A stretch of 64,000 nt of DNA from Umezawaea sp042738955 (lineage in GTDB: Bacteria > Actinomycetota > Actinomycetes > Mycobacteriales > Pseudonocardiaceae): assembly GCF_042738955.1 (NCBI RefSeq), contig NZ_JBHYHC010000016.1, forward strand, positions 47,509 to 111,508. The letters are read 5' to 3'. The notes below the pieces were generated by a model. That model worked only from the letters and a program-made list of their open reading frames with translations. It did no database searches and was not told where the DNA came from. This document shows, in pieces, positions 20,301 to 34,500 of this stretch. Numbering within the stretch: the stretch's first letter is position 1; each line of letters begins with the position of its first letter. The position numbers and the translations under genes were made by a program.

Positions 20301-22504
20301 CCGTGCAGGCCCCGCTGGTGCTGCCCGAGCACGGGGCCGTGCAGCTCCAGGTGGCCGTGGCCGAGGCGGACTCCGCCGGTCGTCGCTCCTTCACCATCTC
20401 GGCCCGCCAGGACGAGGGCGGGTGGGTCCGGCACGCGACCGGCAGCCTGGCCCCGTCGTCGCTGGGCGCGTCGGACGACCTGACGACGTGGCCGCCCTCC
20501 GGCGCGGAGTCCGTTGACCTGGACGGTCTTTACGACGCCCTGGCCGCCGGTGGCCTGCACTACGGCCCGGTGTTCCAGGGCTTGCGCGCGGTGTGGCGCG
20601 ACGGCGACGCCGTCTACGCCGAGGCCGCGCTGCCCGAGGGCACGGACGTCGACGGCTTCGGCCTGCACCCCGCGCTGCTGGACGCCTCGCTGCACGCCAT
20701 CGCGCACGGCGAGTTCCTCAGCTCCGCCGACGGTCCGTGGCTGCCGTTCTCCTGGAGCGGCGTCGAACTCGTCGCCGCGGGCGCCACCACCCTGCGGGTC
20801 CGCATCACCCGCGCGGGCACCGACGCCGTCTCGCTGCTCGTCGCCGACGGCGCGGGCGAGCCGGTCGCGTCCGTCGAATCGCTGGTGCTGCGGGCGATCT
20901 CCACCGACCAGCTCAGCGCCGTCCGCTCCACCACGTCCGACTCGCTGTTCACCCTCACCTGGAACCCGGTCACCGAGGGCGCGGACTCCGAGGCCCCCGC
21001 CGTGGTCATCCCGGTGCGCGGCACCAACGACGTCGACTCGGTCCACTCCACCGCGCACTCCGTGCTCCAGCTCCTCCAGGAGTGGCTGGCGGGCGACCAC
21101 GAGGAGCGCCTGGTCCTCGTCACCACGAACGCCGTCGCCACGGCTGGCGAGGACGTGCTCGACCTCGCCGCCGCCGCGGCCCGCGGCCTGGTCCGCTCCG
21201 CGCAGTCGGAGAACCCCGGCCGCGTCCTGCTCGTCGACACCGACGGCCTGCCGTCCTCCGAGGCCGCGCTGAGCATCGCGCTCGCCGCCGACGAGTCCGA
21301 GGTCGTCATCCGCGACGGCGTGGTGCTCGCCCCCCGCCTCGCCAAGGCCGTTGCCTCGCAGGAGGTTCCGGCCCTCGACGGCGCGGTCCTGGTCACCGGC
21401 GGCACCGGGGGACTGGGCGCGCTGCTGGCCAAGCACCTCGTCACCGCCCACGGCGTCCGGACCCTGGTCCTGACCTCCCGGCGCGGCCCGGACGCCGACG
21501 GCGCTCCCGAGCTGCTGGACGAGCTGGCCGACCTGGGCGCGGACGCCCGGATCGTGGCGTGCGACGCCGCCGACCGCGACGCCCTGTCCGCCGTGCTGGC
21601 CGACATCCGGGCCGAGCACCGCCTCGCGGGCGTCGTGCACGCCGCCGGTGTGCTGGACGACGGCGTTCTCGCCTCCCTGACGCCGGACCGCCTCGACGCC
21701 GTGCTGCGGCCCAAGGTCGACGCCGCCTGGCACCTGCACGACCTCACCGCCGACGACGACCTCGCGCTGTTCGTCTCCTTCTCCTCCGCGGCAGGCGTCC
21801 TCGGCTCGCCGGGGCAGGGCAACTACGCCGCCGCCAACGCGTTCCTCGACGCCCTCACCGCCCACCGCCGCGCCCTCGGTCTTCCTGCCGTCTCGCTGGC
21901 GTGGGGCCTGTGGGAGCGGGCGAGCGGCATGTCGTCCGCGATGGGCTCCGGTGGCCAGGACCGCTTGTCGCGCGGCGGTTTCAGCGCGCTGACCGACGCC
22001 GAGGGCCTGGCGCTGTTCGACGCCGCGCTCGCCACCGGCGACGACCTGCTGCTGCCGGTCCGCGTCACGCTGAGCGCCCTCAAGGCCGCCGACGGCTCCG
22101 TGCCCCGCCTGTGGCGCGGGCTCGTCCGCACGACCACCCGCCGCAAGGCGACCGCCGCCGACGAGGCCGCCGTGGCGGGTCTCGCGGGCCGACTGGCCGC
22201 GCTGCCCGAGGACGAGCGGATGCCGGAGGTGCTGGAGATCGTCCGCGCCTACGTGGCCGCGGTCCTGGGCTACGGCTCGGGCTCCGAGGTCGACGCGAGC
22301 CGGGCGTTCAAGGAACTGGGCTTCGACTCGCTGACCGCCGTCGAGTTCCGCAACCAGCTGTCCGCCGCGACCGGTCTCCGGCTGCCCGCGACGCTGGTGT
22401 TCGACTACCCGACCTCCGCGGTCCTGACCGACTTCCTCTGCGGTGAGCTGCTCGGCACCGTGCCCGCCGCCGAGGTGGCCAAGCCCGCGCCCAAGAAGCA
22501 CACC
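17333..22504 (+). other. Module E: KS - AT(methylmalonyl) - DH - KR (B-type) - ACP
   Basis: KS Cys is at 17948. The AT has GHSQGE (Ser 19277) and YASH (19574-19585), the methylmalonyl-CoA signature; it is one of only two such ATs in the window. DH His is at 20201 in a consensus HxxxGxxxxP, with Asp at 20681 (DxxxH). The KR has the TGGTGGLG loop near 21395, an LDD motif, a Pro five residues before Tyr (B2-like), and Tyr (21824) plus Asn intact. ACP Ser is at 22328. Expected output is a trisubstituted E-alkene carrying a methyl (C18=C19, counted from the released carboxyl). Confidence 0.92.
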
Positions 22505-25500
22505 GACGAGCCGTTGGCGATCGTGTCGATGGCCTGCCGCTTCCCCGGCGGCATCGCCTCGCCGGAAGACCTGTGGCGGGTCATCACCGACGGCGTGGAC
22601 GCCATCTCGCCGTTCCCCACCGACCGCGGCTGGGACCTGGACCTGCTGCGCCAGGCGTTGGACTCCACCGAGGCCGGGTTCCTGCACAACGCCAGCTCGT
22701 TCGACTCCACGTTCTTCGGCATCACGCCCCGCGAGGCCGTCGCGATGGACCCGCAGCAGCGCCTGCTGCTGGAGGTCTCCTACGAGGCGTTCGAGCGCGC
22801 GGGCCTCGACCCGGCCACGCTGCGCGGCAGCAAGACCGGCGTCTTCACCGGCCTGATGTACCACGACTACGTCAACGGCCTGACCACGATCCCGGAGGAG
22901 GTGTCCGGCTACCTGGGCACCGGCAACTCCGGCAGCGTCGCGTCCGGCCGCGTCTCCTACACCTTCGGCCTGGAGGGCCCGGCGGTCACGATCGACACCG
23001 CCTGCTCCTCCTCGCTGGTCGCGCTGCACGTGGCCACGCAGTCGTTGCGCACCGGTGAGTGCGACATGGCGCTCGTCGGCGGTGTCGCCGTCATGGCGAC
23101 GCCCGGCACGTTCGTCGACTTCGCCAGCCAGGGCGGCATGGCCCCCAACGGCCGCTGCAAGCCGTTCGCCGCCGCCGCGGACGGCGCGACCTGGTCCGAG
23201 GGCATCGGCCTGCTGCTCGTCGAGCGGCTGTCCGACGCCCAGCGCAACGGCCACCAGGTGCTCGCGCTGGTGCGCGGCTCGGCCGTGAACCAGGACGGCG
23301 CGTCGAACGGCCTCACCGCCCCGAACGGTCCGTCGCAGCAGCGGGTCATCAAGGCCGCGCTCGCCGACGCCGGACTGTCCACCCAGGACGTGGACGTCGT
23401 GGAGGGCCACGGCACCGGCACGAAGCTCGGCGACCCGATCGAGGCGCAGGCGCTGCTGGCCACCTACGGCCAGGACCGCGAGCGTCCGCTGCTGCTGGGC
23501 GCGCTGAAGTCCAACCTGGGCCACACGCAGGCCGCCGCGGGTGTCGCGGGCATCATCAAGATGGTGCTGGCCATGCGCCACGGCGTCCTGCCCCGCACGC
23601 TGCACACCGACGCGCCGACCCCGCAGGTCGACTGGACCGCCGGTGACGTCGAGCTGATCACCGAGCAGGTCGAGTGGCCCGAGACCGGTCACCCGCGCCG
23701 CGCGGGCGTCTCGTCGTTCGGCATCGGTGGCACCAACGCCCACACGATCATCGAGCAGGCGCCGGTCACCTCGAAGCCGGTGCCCGCCAAGGCCCCGCTG
23801 CCGGTCACGCCGGTGGTGCTGTCGGCCAAGAGCGCGGACGCGCTGCTGGGCCAGGCCGCGAACCTCGCGTCCGTCGTCGAGGGCGCGGACCTGACCGACC
23901 TCGGCTTCTCCGCCGCCACGACCCGCGCCCACCTGGAGCACCGGGCCGTCGTGGTCGCCGCCACCACCGAGGAACTGTTCCTGGGCTTGGGTTCGCTCCC
24001 CGTGCGGGACACGGTGGTGCAGGGCAGGACCGCGATCCTGTTCACCGGCCAGGGCTCGCAGCGGCTCGGCATGGGCCGCGAGCTGTACAACGCCTACCCG
24101 GTGTTCGCCAAGGCGTTCGACGACGTGTGCGCCGTGCTGGACGTGCCGGTCGCCGAGATCGTCTTCGGCATCGACGCCGACGCCCTGAACCAGACCGGTA
24201 ACGCCCAGCCCGCGCTGTTCGCCCTGGAAGTGGCGCTGTACCGGCTGGTCGAGTCGTGGGGCGTCAAGCCCGACGCCGTCGGCGGCCACTCCATCGGCGA
24301 GATCGCCGCCGCCCACGTGGCCGGCGTCCTCACCCTCGAAGACGCGGCCAAGCTCGTCTCCGCTCGCGGTCGCCTGATGCAGGCCCTCCCGACCGGCGGC
24401 GCGATGGTCGCCTTGCAGGCCACCGAGGACGAGGTGCTGCCGCACACCGGTGACACCGTCTCGATCGCGGCCGTCAACGGCCCGAACTCCGTGGTCATCG
24501 CCGGTGACGAGAACGCGGTGGAGCAGGTCGTCGCACGGTTCGCGGACCGGAAGTCCAAGCGCCTGGTCGTGTCGCACGCGTTCCACTCGCCGCTGATGGA
24601 CCCGATGCTGGACGACTTCCGCGCCGTCGTCTCGCAGCTCACCTTCAGCGCCCCCAAGATCACCGTGCTGGGCGACGTCACGGACCCGGAGTACTGGGTC
24701 CGCCACGTCCGCGGCACCGTCCGCTTCGCGGAGACCGTCACGACGCTGGAAGCCCAGGGCGTCAAGACGTTCCTGGAGCTGGGCCCGGACGGCGTGCTCA
24801 CCGCGATGGCGGCCGACAGCGTCCGGGACGCGGCCCTGGTCGCCTGCCTGCGCAAGGACCGCCCCGAGGCCCGCACGATCGTCACGGCGCTCGGCGCGCT
24901 GCACGCCCGCGGCGTGAAGGTCGACTGGACCGCGTTCTTCGCGGGCAGCGGCGCGCAGCGGGTGGACCTGCCCACCTACGCGTTCCAGCACGAGCAGTAC
25001 TGGCTGGAGCGCCCGGCGGTCACCGCCGAGGTGGACGAGGTCGAGGCCCGCTTCTGGGACGCCGTCGAGCGCGAGGACCTGGAGTCGCTCGCGACCTCGC
25101 TGTCGCTGGAGAGCGAGACCGTCGGCACCGTGGTCCCGGCTCTGGCGCAGTGGCGGCGCGAACGCCGTGGCGAGTCCACCGTGGAGGGCTGGCGCTACCA
25201 GGTGCAGTGGCAGCACACCACGCCCGGAACGGCCACCGCGTCCGGCCGTTGGCTGCTCGTCGGTGACGAGGACCTGGCACTGCCGGGTGTCGAGATCGTC
25301 CGCATCGCCGCCTCGGCGGGGCGTGCGGATCTGGTTGAGCGGTTGGAGACCGTCGGCGAGGTCGATGGGGTGCTCTCCACCTGCACGGACGTCGCCGAGG
25401 TGCTTGCGCTCGTGCAAGCCCTTGGCGACGCCGGGATCTCCGCGCCGCTGTGGTGCGCCACCCGAGGCGCGGTCACGACCGGCCGCTCGGACGTGGTCGC

Positions 25501-28500
25501 GAATCCCGAGCAGGCCACGATCTGGGGCCTGGGACTGGTCGCGGGGCTCGAGCACCCGGACCGCTGGGGCGGTCTGATCGACCTCCCCGAGACGTTGGAC
25601 AAGCGCGGGTACGAGCGGCTCGCCGCCGTGCTCGTGGGCACCGAGGACCAGGTCGCTCTGCGCGGTTCGGGTGTCTTCGCCCGCCGCCTGGCGCACGGGC
25701 GGAACGCTGAGGCTGTAGGGAGCTTCGCGCCGCGTGGGACCGTGCTCGTCACCGGGGGCACCGGCGCACTTGGCGCGCGGGTGGCCCACTGGCTGGCGGA
25801 GGCAGGCGCGGAGCACCTGGTCCTCACCTCCCGGCGCGGCGCGGACGCGCCCGGCGCCACCGAACTCGCCGCTTCCCTCGAAGCCACGGGTGTCCGCGTG
25901 ACCCTCGCGGCCTGCGACGTCGCCGACCGCGACGCCGTGGCCGCCCTGGTCGCGGAGCTCCCGCCCAACGCCGTCATCCACGCCGCCGGCGCCGAGCAGT
26001 TCACGCCGCTGGCCGAGTACGACCCGGCCGCCTTCGCCGCGCTGCTGGCCCCGAAGGTCGACGGCGCGCGCAACCTGGACGAGCTGGTCGGCGAGGTCGA
26101 CGCGTTCATCCTCTTCTCCTCCATCGCGGGCACGTGGGGCAGCGGCGGCCAGTCCGCCTACGCCGCCGCGAACGCCTACCTGGACGCCCTCGCCGAGTCC
26201 CGCCGCGCCCGTGGTGCCACCGCGCTGTCGGTGGCGTGGGGCGCGTGGGCCGAGGCGGGCATGGCCACCGGCGACGCGGGGGAGCAGCTGCGCCGCCGTG
26301 GCGTCACCGCCATGAACCCCGACGCCGCGTTGACCGCGCTGCGCCAGGCGATCCGCAACGACGACACCGCCGTCGCGGTCGCCGACATCGACTGGGCGCT
26401 GTTCGCCCCGGTCTTCACCACCCTTCGCCCCAGCCCGCTGATCGGCGACCTCCCCGAGGTCCGCGCGGCGCTGGACGCGGCCCCGACGCAGGACGCGCCC
26501 AGCACGTCCAAGTTCTCGTCCCTGTCCGCGGCGGACCGCTCCCGCGCGCTGCTCGACCTCGTTCGTCGGCAGGCCGCGATCGTCTGCGGCTACGCCTCCG
26601 GCGACGACATCACCAGCACCCGGCCGTTCCGCGAACTGGGCTTCGACTCGCTGACCGCCGTGGAGCTGCGCAACAAGCTCACCGCCGAGACCGGGCTCTC
26701 GCTGCCCGCGACGCTGGTCTTCGACTACCCGACGCCCGCCGTGCTCGCCGAGCACCTGGACAGCCAGTTCGGCGGCGCGGGCGCGGCACTGGACACCATC
26801 ACCGCCAACACCCCGCTCGACGACGAGCCGATCGCGATCGTCGCGATGTCCTGCCGCTTCCCCGGCGGTGTCTCGTCGCCCGAGCAGCTCTGGCAGCTCG
26901 TCGCCGAGGGCCGGGACGCGATCTCGCCGTTCCCGAGCGACCGCGGCTGGGACGCCGAGGCGCTGTTCGACGCCGACCCGGACAGCCAGGGCTCGTCCTA
27001 CGTCGTGGAGGGCGGGTTCCTCCAGGGCATCAGCGGGTTCGACCCGGCGTTCTTCGGCATCTCACCCCGCGAGGCCCTCGCCATGGACCCGCAGCAGCGC
27101 CTGCTGCTGGAGACCTCGTGGGAGGTGTTCGAACGGGCCGGGCTCGACCCGACCTCGTTGCGCGGCCAGCAGATCGGCGTGTTCGCGGGCACCGCGAACC
27201 AGGACTACTCGGCGCTGCTCGTCGCGGGCGGCGACAACGTCGAGGGCTACCTCGGCACCGGCAACATCACCAGCGTCGCCTCCGGCCGCGTCTCCTACAC
27301 CTTCGGCCTCGAAGGCCCGGCCGTCACGGTCGACACCGCCTGCTCCTCGTCGCTGGTCGCCCTGCACCTCGCCGCACAGGCGCTGCGCAGCGGCGAGTGC
27401 ACGATGGCGCTCGCGGGCGGCGTGACGATCATGTCCACGCCCGGCACGTTCGTCGAGTTCTCCCGCCAGCGCGGTCTCGCGACCGACGGTCGTTGCAAGG
27501 CGTTCGCCGCCTCGGCCGACGGCACCGGCTGGGGCGAGGGCGTCGGCATGCTCCTCGTCGAACGCCTGTCCGACGCGCAGCGCAACGGCCACCAGGTCCT
27601 CGCCGTCGTGCGTGGCTCCGCGGTCAACCAGGACGGTGCCTCCAACGGCCTCACCGCTCCCAACGGCCCGTCGCAGCAGCGCGTCATCCGCCAGGCCCTC
27701 GCCAACGCCGGACTGTCCACTTCGGACGTCGACGTGGTGGAGGCGCACGGCACCGGCACGGTCCTCGGCGACCCGATCGAGGCACAGGCCGTCCTCGCCA
27801 CCTACGGCCAGGACCGCGAGACCCCGCTGCTGCTGGGCTCGCTGAAGTCCAACATCGGCCACGCCCAGTCGGCGGCCGGTGTCGGCGGCATCATCAAGAT
27901 GGTCATGGCGATCCGCCACGGCGTCGCCCCCAAGACCCTGCACATCGACGAGCCTTCCCCGAAGGTCGACTGGACCTCCGGCGCGGTCGAACTCCTGACC
28001 GAGGCCCGCGAGTGGCCCGAAACCGGTCGCCCGCGCCGCGCGGCGGTGTCGTCCTTCGGAATCTCCGGCACCAACGCCCACACGATCATCGAGCAGGCGC
28101 CGGTCACCGACGAGGCCGAGACACAGCGGCTTGCGCTCCCGGTGACGCCGCTGGTGTTGTCCGCGAAGACGCCGGAAGCCCTGGCGGACCAGGCAGAGCG
28201 CCTGCTCGACCACCTGGACCACAGCGTCGCCGACCTGGCCGACACGGCGTTCTCCGCCGCGACCACCCGCGCCCACCTGGAGCACGGCGCGGTCGTCGTC
28301 GGGGACCGGGACGACCTCGTCCGCGGCCTGACCGCGCTGGTGCGCGGCGACCAGGACGCGTCCCTGGTCCGCGGCACCGCCGCCGAAGGCCGTCTCGCGA
28401 TCCTGTTCACCGGACAGGGCAGCCAGCGGCTCGGCATGGGCCGCGAGCTGTACGACGCCTTCCCGGTGTTCGCCGACGCCTTCGACGCGGTCTGCTCGCA

Positions 28501-31500
28501 CTTCGAGCGGCCGATCGACGACGCCGAGCTGCTCACCCACACCGCCACGACCCAGCCCGCCCTGTTCGCGCTGGAAGTGGCCCTTTACCGGCTGGTCGAG
28601 TCGTTCGGCGTCCGCCCCGACTTCGTCGGCGGCCACTCCATCGGCGAGATCGCCGCCGCCCACGTGGCCGGCGTCCTCACCCTGGAGGACGCCGCGAAGC
28701 TGGTCGAGACCCGCGGCAGGCTCATGCAGGCCCTCCCGGCCGGTGGCGCGATGGTCGCCCTCCAGGCCACCGAGGCAGAGGTTCTGCCGCACCTCACCGA
28801 CACCGTCTCGATCGCCGCGGTCAACGGCCCCACCTCGGTCGTCGTCGCGGGCGAGGAAGACGCGGTCGCCCAGGTGATCGCCCACTTCGCGGACCGGAAG
28901 TCCAAGCGCCTCACCGTTTCGCACGCGTTCCACTCGCCGCTGATGGACCCGATGCTGGACGAGTTCCGCGCGGTCGTCACGAAGCTGGCGTTCAGCGAAC
29001 CGGCCATCGCGATGCTGGGCGACGTCACGAACCCGGAGTACTGGGTCTCCCACGTCCGCGACGCCGTCCGGTTCGCCGACACCGTCACGACGCTGGAAGC
29101 CCGTGGCGCGTCGACCTTCCTGGAGCTGGGCCCGGACGCGGTGCTCACGGCGATGGGCGCGGACAGCGTCACGGACGCCGTGCTGGTGCCCGCGCTCCGC
29201 GCCGACCGCCCGGAGGTCACCACCCTGGTCCGCGCGCTGGGCTCGCTGCACACCCTCGGCAACCGGGTCGACTGGTCCGCGTACTTCGCTGGTTCCGGCG
29301 CCCGCCGGGTCGAGCTGCCCACCTACGCCTTCCAGCGCGAGCGCTTCTGGCCGCAGCCCGCGCAGGGCTGGGCGGACGTGTCCGCGATCGGCCTGCGGGA
29401 CGTCGACCACCCGATGCTCGGCGCGGCCCTCTCGCTGGCCGACGGCGACGGCCTGGTCCTCACCGGCCGCCTCTCGACCGCCGCCCAGCCGTGGCTCGCC
29501 GACCACGTCGTCCTCGGCTCGATCCTGGTGCCCGGCACCGCGTTCGTGGAACTGGCGCTGCACGCGGCCGAGCAGGTCGGCCTCGACCTGCTGGAGGAGC
29601 TGACCCTCGAAGCCCCGCTCGTGATCCCCGAGCACGGCGACGTGGCGCTCCAGCTGACCGTGGCCGCCGACGACAACGGCCGCCGCGCCCTCCAGGTGCA
29701 CTCCAGCGTCGGCGACGGCCCGTGGACCCGGCACGCCAGCGGCTCCCTCGCCACCGGCACCGGCACCCAGAACGGCCTGACCGAGTGGCCGCCCGCCAAC
29801 GCCGAAGCCGTCGACCTGACCGGGTTCTACGACGCCCTGGCCGAGTCCGGCTACGGCTACGGCCCGGCGTTCCAGGGCCTCAAGTCCGCCTGGCTGCGCG
29901 ACGACGAGGTGTTCGTCGAGGTGGAGGTGGCCGACGCCACCGGCTTCGGCCTGCACCCGGCGCTGCTGGACTCCGCGCTGCACGCCGCCGGGCTCGGCGG
30001 CCTGCTGCCCGACGCCGACGTGGTGCGCATCCCGTTCGCCTGGACCGACGTCTCGCTGACCGCCGTCGGCGCCAACGCCTTGCGGGTGAAGCTCTCGCGC
30101 GGCAAGCACGACGGCATCACCCTCGACGTGGCCGACCGGACCGGCGCGCCGGTCGCGCGGGTCGAGTCCCTGGTGCTGCGGCAGGTGTCCGCCGACCAGG
30201 TGGCCGCCACGACCACCACCGACTCGCTGTTCAAGGTCGAGTGGGTCACCGTGCCCACCACCGACGCGACGGTGTCGTTCACCGAGCTGGACGGCGACCT
30301 CGCCGCCCTGGTGGACGTGCCGGACGCGGTCCTGGTGTCCCCGGCCGACGCGTCCGAGGCCCTCGCCCTCGCCCAGACCTGGCTCGCCGACGACCGGTTC
30401 GCCGACGCGAAGCTCGTGTTCGTCACCAGGGGAGCGGTCTCCACGGACGGCGAGGACGTCACGGACCTGGCCGGGGCCGGGATCTGGGGGCTCATCCGCT
30501 CGGCGCAGACCGAGCACCCCGAGCGGTTCGCGCTGCTCGACCTCGACGGTCAGGAGGCTTCCCGCGGTGTGCTGTCCCACGCGCTGGTTCCGGGGGCCCC
30601 TCAACTGGCACTCCGCGACGGCGATGCCCGTGCGCCGCGTCTGGCCCGCGTGGCGGCGGCCGTGGGGGCACCGCCCGCGCTCGACCCGACCGGGACGGTA
30701 CTGATCACCGGTGCCACCGGCGCGCTCGGCGGCCTGGTCGCCAAGCACCTGGTGACCCGCTACGACGTCACGAACCTGCTGCTGGTCAGCAGGCGCGGCG
30801 AGGACGCGCCCGGCACGACCGAGCTGGCCACCGAGCTCGCCGGGCTCGGCGCGGTGGCGACGTTCGCCGCGTGCGACGTGTCCGACCGCGCCGCGCTGGA
30901 GCGGCTGCTCACCGGCATCCCGGCCGAGCGCCCGCTGACCGGTGTCGTGCACACCGCCGGTGTGCTGGACGACGGCACGTTCGAGGCGCAGACCCCGGAC
31001 CGGATCGCCGCCGTGGCCGCGCCGAAGGCCGATGCCGCCCGCCACCTGCACGAGCTGGTCGGCGACGTGGAGATGTTCGTCCTGTTCTCCTCGCTGTCCG
31101 GCACCTACGGCACCGCGGGCCAGTCGAACTACGCCGCCGCCAACGCCACCCTCGACGGCCTGGCCCTCCACCGCCGGGCGAACGGCCTCGCCGCCACGTC
31201 GCTGGCGTGGGGCCTGTGGCAGACCGACACGGGCATGGGCACCGACTCCGACCGCGCCGCGCGCGGCGGCATCGGCACCCTGTCCGCCGAGGACGGCCTT
31301 GCCCTGTTCGACGCCGCGCTGACCACCGGTGAGGCCCACCTGGTGCCGGTGCACCTGGACCTCGCGGTCCTGCGCACCCACCCGACCGTCCCGGCGATCC
31401 TGCACGGCCTGGTCCGCCCGGCCCGCCGAGCGGTCCGCGCCGCCGACACCGCGTCCCGCCTCGGCCTGGCCGACCTGGTCGGCCCCGAGCGGCACCGCGC

Positions 31501-34500
31501 GGTGCTGGAGCTGGTCCGCACGCAGGTCGCCGCCGTCCTCGGCTACGACTCGCCGGACGCCGTCCACGCCGGACGCGCGTTCAAGGAACTGGGCTTCGAC
31601 TCGCTCACCGCCGTCGAGCTCCGCAACGGCCTCAACGCCGTCACGGGGATGCGCCTGCCCGCCACGCTGGTCTTCGACTACCCGAACGCCGGAGCGCTCG
31701 CCGACCACCTGGTCGAGGAGCTGTTCGGCGCGGTCGAGGCCCCGGCCGTGGAGGTCCGCGCCGCGAAGGTCGGCGACGACGAGCCGATCGCGATCGTGTC
31801 CATGGCCTGCCGCTACCCCGGCGGCATCCGCAACCCCGAGCAGCTCTGGGACCTCGTGGTCGCCGGGAACGACGGCATCTCGCCGTTCCCCACCGACCGC
31901 GGCTGGGACCTGGAGAACCTGTTCGACTCGAACCCCGACACCCCCGGCACGACCTACGCCCGTGAAGGCGGCTTCCTGCACGACGCCGCGCAGTTCGACC
32001 CGGCGTTCTTCGGGATGGGGCCGCGCGAGGCGCTCGCCACCGACCCCCAGCAGCGCCTGCTGCTGGAGACCTCGTGGGAGACGTTCGAGCGCGCGGGCAT
32101 CGACCCGACGTCCGTTCGTGGCAGCAAGACCGGTGTCTTCGCCGGTGTCATGTACTACGACTACGCCTCGCGGCTCACGCTGATCCCCGAAGAGGTCGAG
32201 GGCTTCGTCGGCACCGGCAACTCGGCCAGCGTCATCTCCGGCCGCGTCGCCTACACGTTCGGGCTGGAAGGCCCGGCGGTCACGGTCGACACCGCGTGCT
32301 CGTCCTCCCTGGTGGCCCTGCACCTGGCGGTCCAGGCGCTCCGCTCCGGCGAGTGCGACCTGGCGTTGGCCGGTGGTGTCACGGTGATGCCGTCGCCCGG
32401 CACGTTCACCTCCTTCAGCCGCCAGCGCGGCCTCGCCGAGGACGGCCGCATCAAGTCGTTCGCGGCCGGTGCCGACGGCACGGCGTGGGGCGAGGGCGTG
32501 GGCCTGCTGCTCGTCGAGCGGCTGTCCGACGCCCGCCGCAACGGCCACCCGGTGCTCGCCATCGTGCGCGGCACGGCGGTCAACCAGGACGGCGCCTCGA
32601 ACGGCCTCACCGCCCCGAACGGGCCGTCGCAGCAGCGGGTCATCAAGCAGGCCCTCGCGAACGCCCGACTGGGCGCGGACCAGATCGACGTGGTCGAGGC
32701 GCACGGCACCGGCACCACGCTGGGCGACCCGATCGAGGCCCAAGCGCTGTTGGCCACCTACGGCCAGGAGCGCACGGGCGACGAGCCGCTGTGGCTCGGC
32801 TCGATCAAGTCCAACATCGGCCACACGCAGGCCGCCGCCGGTGTCGCGGGCGTCATCAAGATGGTGCAGGCCATGCGCCACGGCGTGCTGCCCAAGACCC
32901 TCAACGTCGACGCGCCGTCCCCGCACATCGACTGGAGCGCGGGCGACGTCGAACTGCTGACCGAGGCACGCGAGTGGCCGTCGACCGGCCGCCCCCGCCG
33001 TGCGGCGATCTCCTCGTTCGGCATCTCCGGCACCAACGCCCACACGATCATCGAGCAGGCGCCGGAAACCCTGGTCGTGGAACCGACCATCACCGAGCAG
33101 ATCGTTCCGGTGGTCCTCTCCGCTCGCGGCGAGGAAGCCCTGAAGGCGCAGGCGGTTCAGCTGCACGCCCACCTGGCGGCGCACCCGGAGCTGGACCTGG
33201 TCGAGGCGGCGGGCACGCTCGCCACCCACCGGGCCGCACTGGAGCACCGCGCGGCGTTCGTCGCCGAGTCCCGCACCGAGCTGCTCGGCAAGCTGGCCGC
33301 GTTCGACGCCATCACCGGCGGCGTCGAGGGTTCCGGCAAGACGGCCTTCCTGTTCACCGGCCAGGGGTCGCAGCGGCTCGGCATGGGCCGCGAGCTGTAC
33401 GAGGCCTTCCCGGTGTACGCCAAGGCGTTCGACGAGGTCTGCGAGAAGTTCGACGCGCCGGTCCGCGAGACGGTGTTCGGCGACGACGCCGACGCCCTCG
33501 ACCAGACCGGCCTGACGCAGCCCGCGCTGTTCGCGGTCGAGGTCGCGCTGTACCGGCTCCTGGAGGCCTGGGGCGTGCACGCCGACCACCTGGCGGGCCA
33601 CTCCATCGGCGAACTCGCCGCGGCCCACGTGGCCGGGGTGCTGTCGCTGGACGACGCCACCACGCTGGTCGGCGCTCGCGGCCGGCTCATGCAGGCCCTG
33701 CCGACCGGCGGCCTGATGATCTCCGTCCGCGCGGCCGAGTCCGAGGTGCTGCCGCTGCTTACCGAGGGCGTCTCCATCGCCGCGGTCAACGGCCCGAAGT
33801 CGGTCGTGATCGCCGGTGACGAGGACGCGGTCCTCGCGGTCGCCGGGGAACTGTCGGCCCAGGGCGTGAAGACCAAGCGCCTCAAGGTGTCGCACGCGTT
33901 CCACTCGCCGCTGATGGACCCGATGCTGGACGAGTTCCGCGCGGTCGCCGAAGGCCTGACCTACTCCACGCCGCGCGTCCCGATGCTCGGCGACGTGACC
34001 GACCCGGAGTACTGGGTCTCCCACGTCCGCGACGCGGTCCGCTTCGCCGACTCCCTCACGGAGTTGACCCGCCTGGGCGTCACGACGTTCCTGGAGGTCG
34101 GCCCCGACGGCGTCCTCACGGCGATGGCCGCCGAGGCCGACGTGACCGCCGTGCCGGTGCTGCGCAAGGACCGCGCCGAGGTCGCCACGCTGACCACCGC
34201 GTTGAGCGAGCTGCACGTCCACGGTGTCGACGTCGACTGGCGGGCCTTCTTCGCCGGTCGCGCCACCCGCCAGGTCGAGCTGCCCACCTACGCGTTCCAG
34301 ACCTCGCGGTACTGGCTGGAGGACGCGGCCATGATGGTCGACGTCTCCTCGGCCGGGCTGTCCTCCGCGGACCACCCGCTGCTCGGCGCGGCTGTGCCGC
34401 TGGCCGACGCGGACGGCTTCCTGTTCACCGGCAGGCTGTCCCTGGAAACCCACCCGTGGCTGGCCGAGCACGAGGTCCACGGCGTGGTCCTGCTGCCCGG

